Source of the DNA: Dermanyssus gallinae
Taxonomy: Eukaryota; Arthropoda; Arachnida; Mesostigmata; Dermanyssidae
Length of the DNA: 64,000 bases
Assembly (NCBI GenBank): GCA_003439945.1
Contig: QVRM01002806.1
Span: 1,573,501-1,637,500, forward strand
Direction: 5' to 3'
In this document: piece after piece, positions 60,240 through 64,000 of the stretch
Layout of the letters: every line of letters begins with the position of its first letter
Position numbering within the stretch: position 1 is the first letter of the stretch
Made by a program: the position numbers and the translations under genes
Notes under the pieces: generated by a model
What the model was told of the DNA's origin: nothing
Databases searched by the model: none
Seen by the model: only the letters and a program-made list of their open reading frames with translations

Positions 60240-61515
60240 AAACATCTGTGTTTTAATGACAGCAACAACGTCGCCAAAGCAAAGAAATGACGTATACCGC
60301 ATTTATAGATTTTAAGACCACATTTGATTCTGTTCCAAGGGACCGTCTTTTAGAAATCATTCGTAGCTATTTTTTAATATGCGGAGCAATGTACAACCTT
60401 ATCCGGGACATGCTTCACTATAATTCCATCATAGTTAAGAACGGAGATCATTATGTCAACGACACCAAAACGCATACGGTAGGATTGGCCTAAGGAGATC
60501 CTGCAAGCCCATTCCTGTTTATAATGTACATAGCAACCCTATTGGATCTTCTACGCGATGCAAAAGCTGCGCACGCCTTCTACGCAGATGACCTAGTCAT
60601 CTTTGCAAAGTCGCGTGAACATCTCTAGTATTTCCTAAACATAACAGTTAATTGGTGCAAAGAGAACAGGCTAACAATCAACATAGGTAAAACAAAAGTC
60701 CTTCGCTTTAGCCGAGGAGGGGCATACGCCGCAGCCGACCGCCGCATCAAAATTAATGGCATTGCATTGGAGATTGTCAACCACTTTTCTTATCTCGGCG
60801 TTACATTGACACCAAGACTCTCTTTTAGCAGACATCTCGAAAAAATACTTGCCAAGGCGACGGCTACTGTCATGCTTCTCGGTAAACTTCGAGATATTGA
60901 CTTGAAGACAGCGCTAAACATATTCAGGCTAAAAATTGTCCCTATTATACGATACGGCCTGCCTGCAATAGCACCTTTTCTGACTGTAAGCGATCTGAAA
61001 AGGCTAGACCGTTTAAAGGCACTCTATATCAAGCGCGTGCTAGGTCTACCCTAAAACGCCTCTGCTACATTCGCTCTTGAACTATGTCGCGAACGAACCC
61101 TTACAGAGGACTTTGCCCTAGACGGACTACCTCTTAGTGAAGTCTTACTCACAGTATATAGGGAGCTTCGGGAGATGCGCAACGTGAAGTTTGCGATTAA
61201 TAACTATACAGACGGACCAGCGTTTTGCTCGGACAAATGGAAGAGAGGAGTCCAGAAGAACCGAGCACTAATTTGTCGAGTGACATGGCACGGATACCAT
61301 CACCACATGTGTTTGAGTGTACAGTGTTTTGAGGTCGATGGTTGTGTGTGTAGATTTTGTGGAATTTGTGATATTGATAGATACCATATACTTGTGTGCA
61401 CCGAAATAGACACAACGTCACTACAATCTCGTACACACTATATAGGATCAGTGTAGACTTTGCATAAAATTAGATGTATATTACTACCAATATTATGGTG
61501 AATAAATAAAATATG
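60240..61515 (+). mobile_element. Non-LTR reverse transcriptase (family A), 5'-truncated
   Basis: The frame starts inside the RT: TYTAFIDFKTTFDSVPRDRL (first catalytic Asp). An in-frame stop falls where Gln is expected in GLAQGDPASP, then come FLFIMYIATLLDLL and AFYADDLVIFAKS (YADD intact, about 60580). TKVLRFSRGGAYAA, NHFSYLGVTLTPRLSF and a thumb follow. The tail has VCRFCGICDIDRYHILVC (zinc knuckle). Only three or four stops interrupt it, so it is among the youngest LINE copies here. AATAAATAAA at 61501-61510 marks the 3' end. Confidence 0.9.
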
Positions 61516-62929
61516 TAATGACAGCAAGAACTGGCTTGACCTATGGCTTACGTAAAGCCTGTGAGATCTGACATAATTCAGGCCAACCGCACGATAGAGA
61601 GTAACATATATTATGCGAAAAAACGCAATATCTGGTAGTGCGTATGGATATTGCGTTCAGTAGGTTTTACGAAAATTTTCCGTTCGATATTGTATTAACG
61701 TTTCACATATACTAGCTCGACAAAAAAATACTCCTCGTCTCGTTTCAGCGTCACTTATTAATCCTCAACGTTGTATTGATTGACCCTAACAATGTATTAT
61801 TTGAAAAAACTTGTGAATTGCATCATCATATCACCCAACGCGAGTGAAACACTTTCGAAGGCAGGATAGCATGCTGACAACACTCATCGTATTTGTCGCA
61901 GAATATAAAGATAGTTTAAAATCGACAGGCATACAGTTATACTAGCATCTGTGCAATTCGCTAATACTACACAGCAATATATCGAGAGCGGTGCGTTTCT
62001 TATCATCGTACGTGTAGGGCCCACGGTAGAAGTCTAAAAACTTGATGCTTGTTGAACTTGTCCTAGACAATTAGCGTAAGGCATCTGCCTTCAATAGAAC
62101 CGAGGCTTGTCGGCAACATTCATTACTTGCACAGGTGCGGAGTCGTTAGTAAGCCTTAAGCTAAGTTGACGGTCGCCCCCCTAAAGTCGATGATGGCGGG
62201 AGAGGCATTTCCAGTGAGCCGTCCGTAGCGATGTAACATAGCTTGTAAATACTTTCTTATTGCGACCATTAGTGTCGCAAAGCCTGTAGGTACTGGAGAC
62301 GTCGCCCAGGTTCAGAAGTCTTGTCCAATTCCAATCCAGATACGAATCTAAACAGCCTGTACACATTTCTGGCATACAAGGCAAACATACCTAGATAAAT
62401 ATTGTCCGGCAAGAAAAATGATATAGACTATTTAATAGAATACTTGCAGGCTGACGTATCCACGAACTCTACGTAATATAAGAAACTGTACCGATGCAGC
62501 ATATTGTCAATTCTAACTTGGTGCCGAGACGACCACTAGAACAGATAGCTACGCTGCTCATAATACCCAGGTGAAAGGTCTGTAATAATGATCATAGTGA
62601 CGTTAAATAGTAAGGGTGGATGATAGATAATAACGTCTAAAGGGACGTAACATGTGAGCTGTAAATAATGCAACATTTTATAGCCCTTGCTTGCGAGAGC
62701 GTACGTAGTTTGCATATGTGCGTCTGCAGAGCGTTGGTATGAGGATTAGTGAGAACTTTAATTAAATAGTTAATAGTATAAGTGCCGGCAATAAAAACAA
62801 TATTGTTTTAATGGAACCGTTCTTTTCGGACGGCGAATTTCTTTAAATTTAGTAGTATATATAAATAGTCGCCTACGAGATACTAGTGTGCCTTATTTTG
62901 TTCACTAATATCGTCATAACGAAAGTAGA
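61516..62929. other. No recognisable gene
   Basis: AT-rich spacer between two LINE remnants. Confidence 0.5.
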
Positions 62930-63300
62930 GGTATGTCAGTCGACTCATTAGTCCCCTCGGTGGTCGGTGCAGGTGCGGACCAGGTAGGTCATGTTTCCAG
63001 GTTAGCAGAGGCTAGCAAATGCAGAAAATACTCTGCCGTTGGTTATCCGCATCAAGTTTGTCCGTTGGCATTCGAGACAATCAGAGGACCAGGCCCGCTT
63101 ACCCTGAGGTTGATTCAGTGCGTGGGTAGAAGCCTTAACCGTTTGATGGGAGACTCAAGAGCATTCGGATTTTTTTACTTTCAGAGGCTGTCACTCGGCA
63201 TTCAACTGAGGAAACGCAGCATCTGTTCGGGGCACATTGTCGATTTAGGCTAATTCTGGGTTAGAAAACCCGTGACTTCACGTTGACGCGGAGACAATCG
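62930..63300 (+). mobile_element. RLE-type LINE C-terminal tail and 3' end
   Basis: The open frame includes SKCRKYSAVGYPHQVCPLAFETI, GPGPLTLRLIQCVGRSLNRL and FQRLSLGIQL, followed by the shared 3' motif (CACGTTGACGCGGAGACAAT). It is followed by TA-rich DNA and foldback E, the same order as at 30.6-31.5 kb. Confidence 0.72.
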
Positions 63301-63373
63301 TTTGTTCCAAGGTGCTAACACAAAAGTTATATAATCAAATCATACATATATAAATCTAATATATATATATATA

Positions 63374-64000
63374 CAGGATGTTTCAGGAATATTTTAAAGT
63401 GATACATGGAATTGTAGAGCTCGTTAAAGCAAATCTTTTTTCCGATGGAACATAGTCTCTGAAAAGTCTTGTTTCGGAGTGAGAGTGATATTACTACAAT
63501 TTGTGTCACTGGCGTTTTTGCCCGACATAAGAGCATAAAATGTGCAATTACGAGACAACCAGTCCTTCTATACAGAAACTGTGCACACCGTCATGTTCGT
63601 GAGAAAAGAACATATAAACGGTCAGAAGATTACTCAGAAGAGAATTCGAGAAAAATGAGGTTTTTTACTAGCTTTCACGCCAAATACCTCAAAATAATTA
63701 CCTTACGAACACTCACAAGCGCTCAAAACTAACACACGTTTAGGCAAACGCACATTTCATGATGGTTTGGTACCAAACTTATGGCAATGCGAGCTGTGGT
63801 TGCGGAGTAATTAAGATTTTCATCGGGATGTCCATAGTAAGTGCATGTAAAATGACTGTGTGGCGATGTTAACTACCGCCGACGTGTCGCGCGACAGCCG
63901 CAGCGCGTCGCCACACATTCATTTTACATGCACTTAATCTGGATATCCCGCCGAAAAATTGTAATTACTTTGTAGCCTACAGCGCGCATTTCTGCGAATG
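63374..64000. mobile_element. Foldback element, copy E, cut by the window end
   Basis: It starts CAGGATGTTTCAGGAATA directly after a TA tract (63358-63373). The left arm runs to about 63866 with the GTAGAGCTCGTTAAAGC, GACATAAGAGCA and GGTACCAAACTTATGGCAATGCGAGC blocks. A GC-rich centre follows, and the start of the right arm continues to the edge. Confidence 0.85.

Overview
The window is animal nuclear DNA, most likely from a chelicerate and perhaps a tick or mite. The case rests on overall character: few coding exons, GT-AG introns, long (TA)n microsatellites, a tRNA-derived SINE, a mariner element and at least six kinds of non-LTR retrotransposon. One LINE tail family (GGLGL, SKWAGAWLHA, CxCG...HGLSC, LVWDATVTD) is of a type I associate with chelicerates and molluscs. 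No bacterial operon, rRNA gene, true tRNA gene or CRISPR array is visible. Species cannot be fixed from this sequence alone.

Most of the DNA is transposon debris. From left to right: a SINE at 1.0 kb; an RTE/L1-like LINE on the minus strand at 5.3-8.1 kb; a LINE tail and SINE at 10.4-10.9 kb; a foldback element at 11.9-12.8 kb; an RLE-type LINE 3' half on the minus strand at 15.2-17.1 kb; an RT scrap and second foldback at 18.3-19.6 kb; a SINE inside a LINE tail at 21.8-22.2 kb; a dense graveyard of LINEs and foldbacks at 24-36 kb; a LINE tail, SINE and mariner at 41-45.7 kb; two LINEs meeting tail to tail at 50.4-56.1 kb; a nested LINE pair at 57.4-60.1 kb; a further RT at 60.2-61.5 kb; and a LINE tail followed by a foldback that runs off the right edge.

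The likely host genes lie in two GC-richer islands on the minus strand, 37.0-39.3 kb and 46.5-47.6 kb. Each has a first exon coding for a signal peptide and pro-region. Each ends that exon at a C|GTAAGT donor in phase 1. Each then has an exon with six cysteines in the CSalphabeta order C..CxxxC..C..CxC. They look like paralogous secreted defensin-like or toxin-like peptides. A decayed plus-strand relative may survive at 13.39-13.62 kb.

The mobile parts also relate to one another. Each foldback cluster abuts a (TA)n tract, and two foldbacks sit directly at the 3' ends of RLE-type LINE tails. Three of the four SINEs carry clear target-site duplications of 11 to 16 bp. Coordinates of decayed elements are approximate. 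Splice sites and homologies were read by eye, with no search or transcript data.
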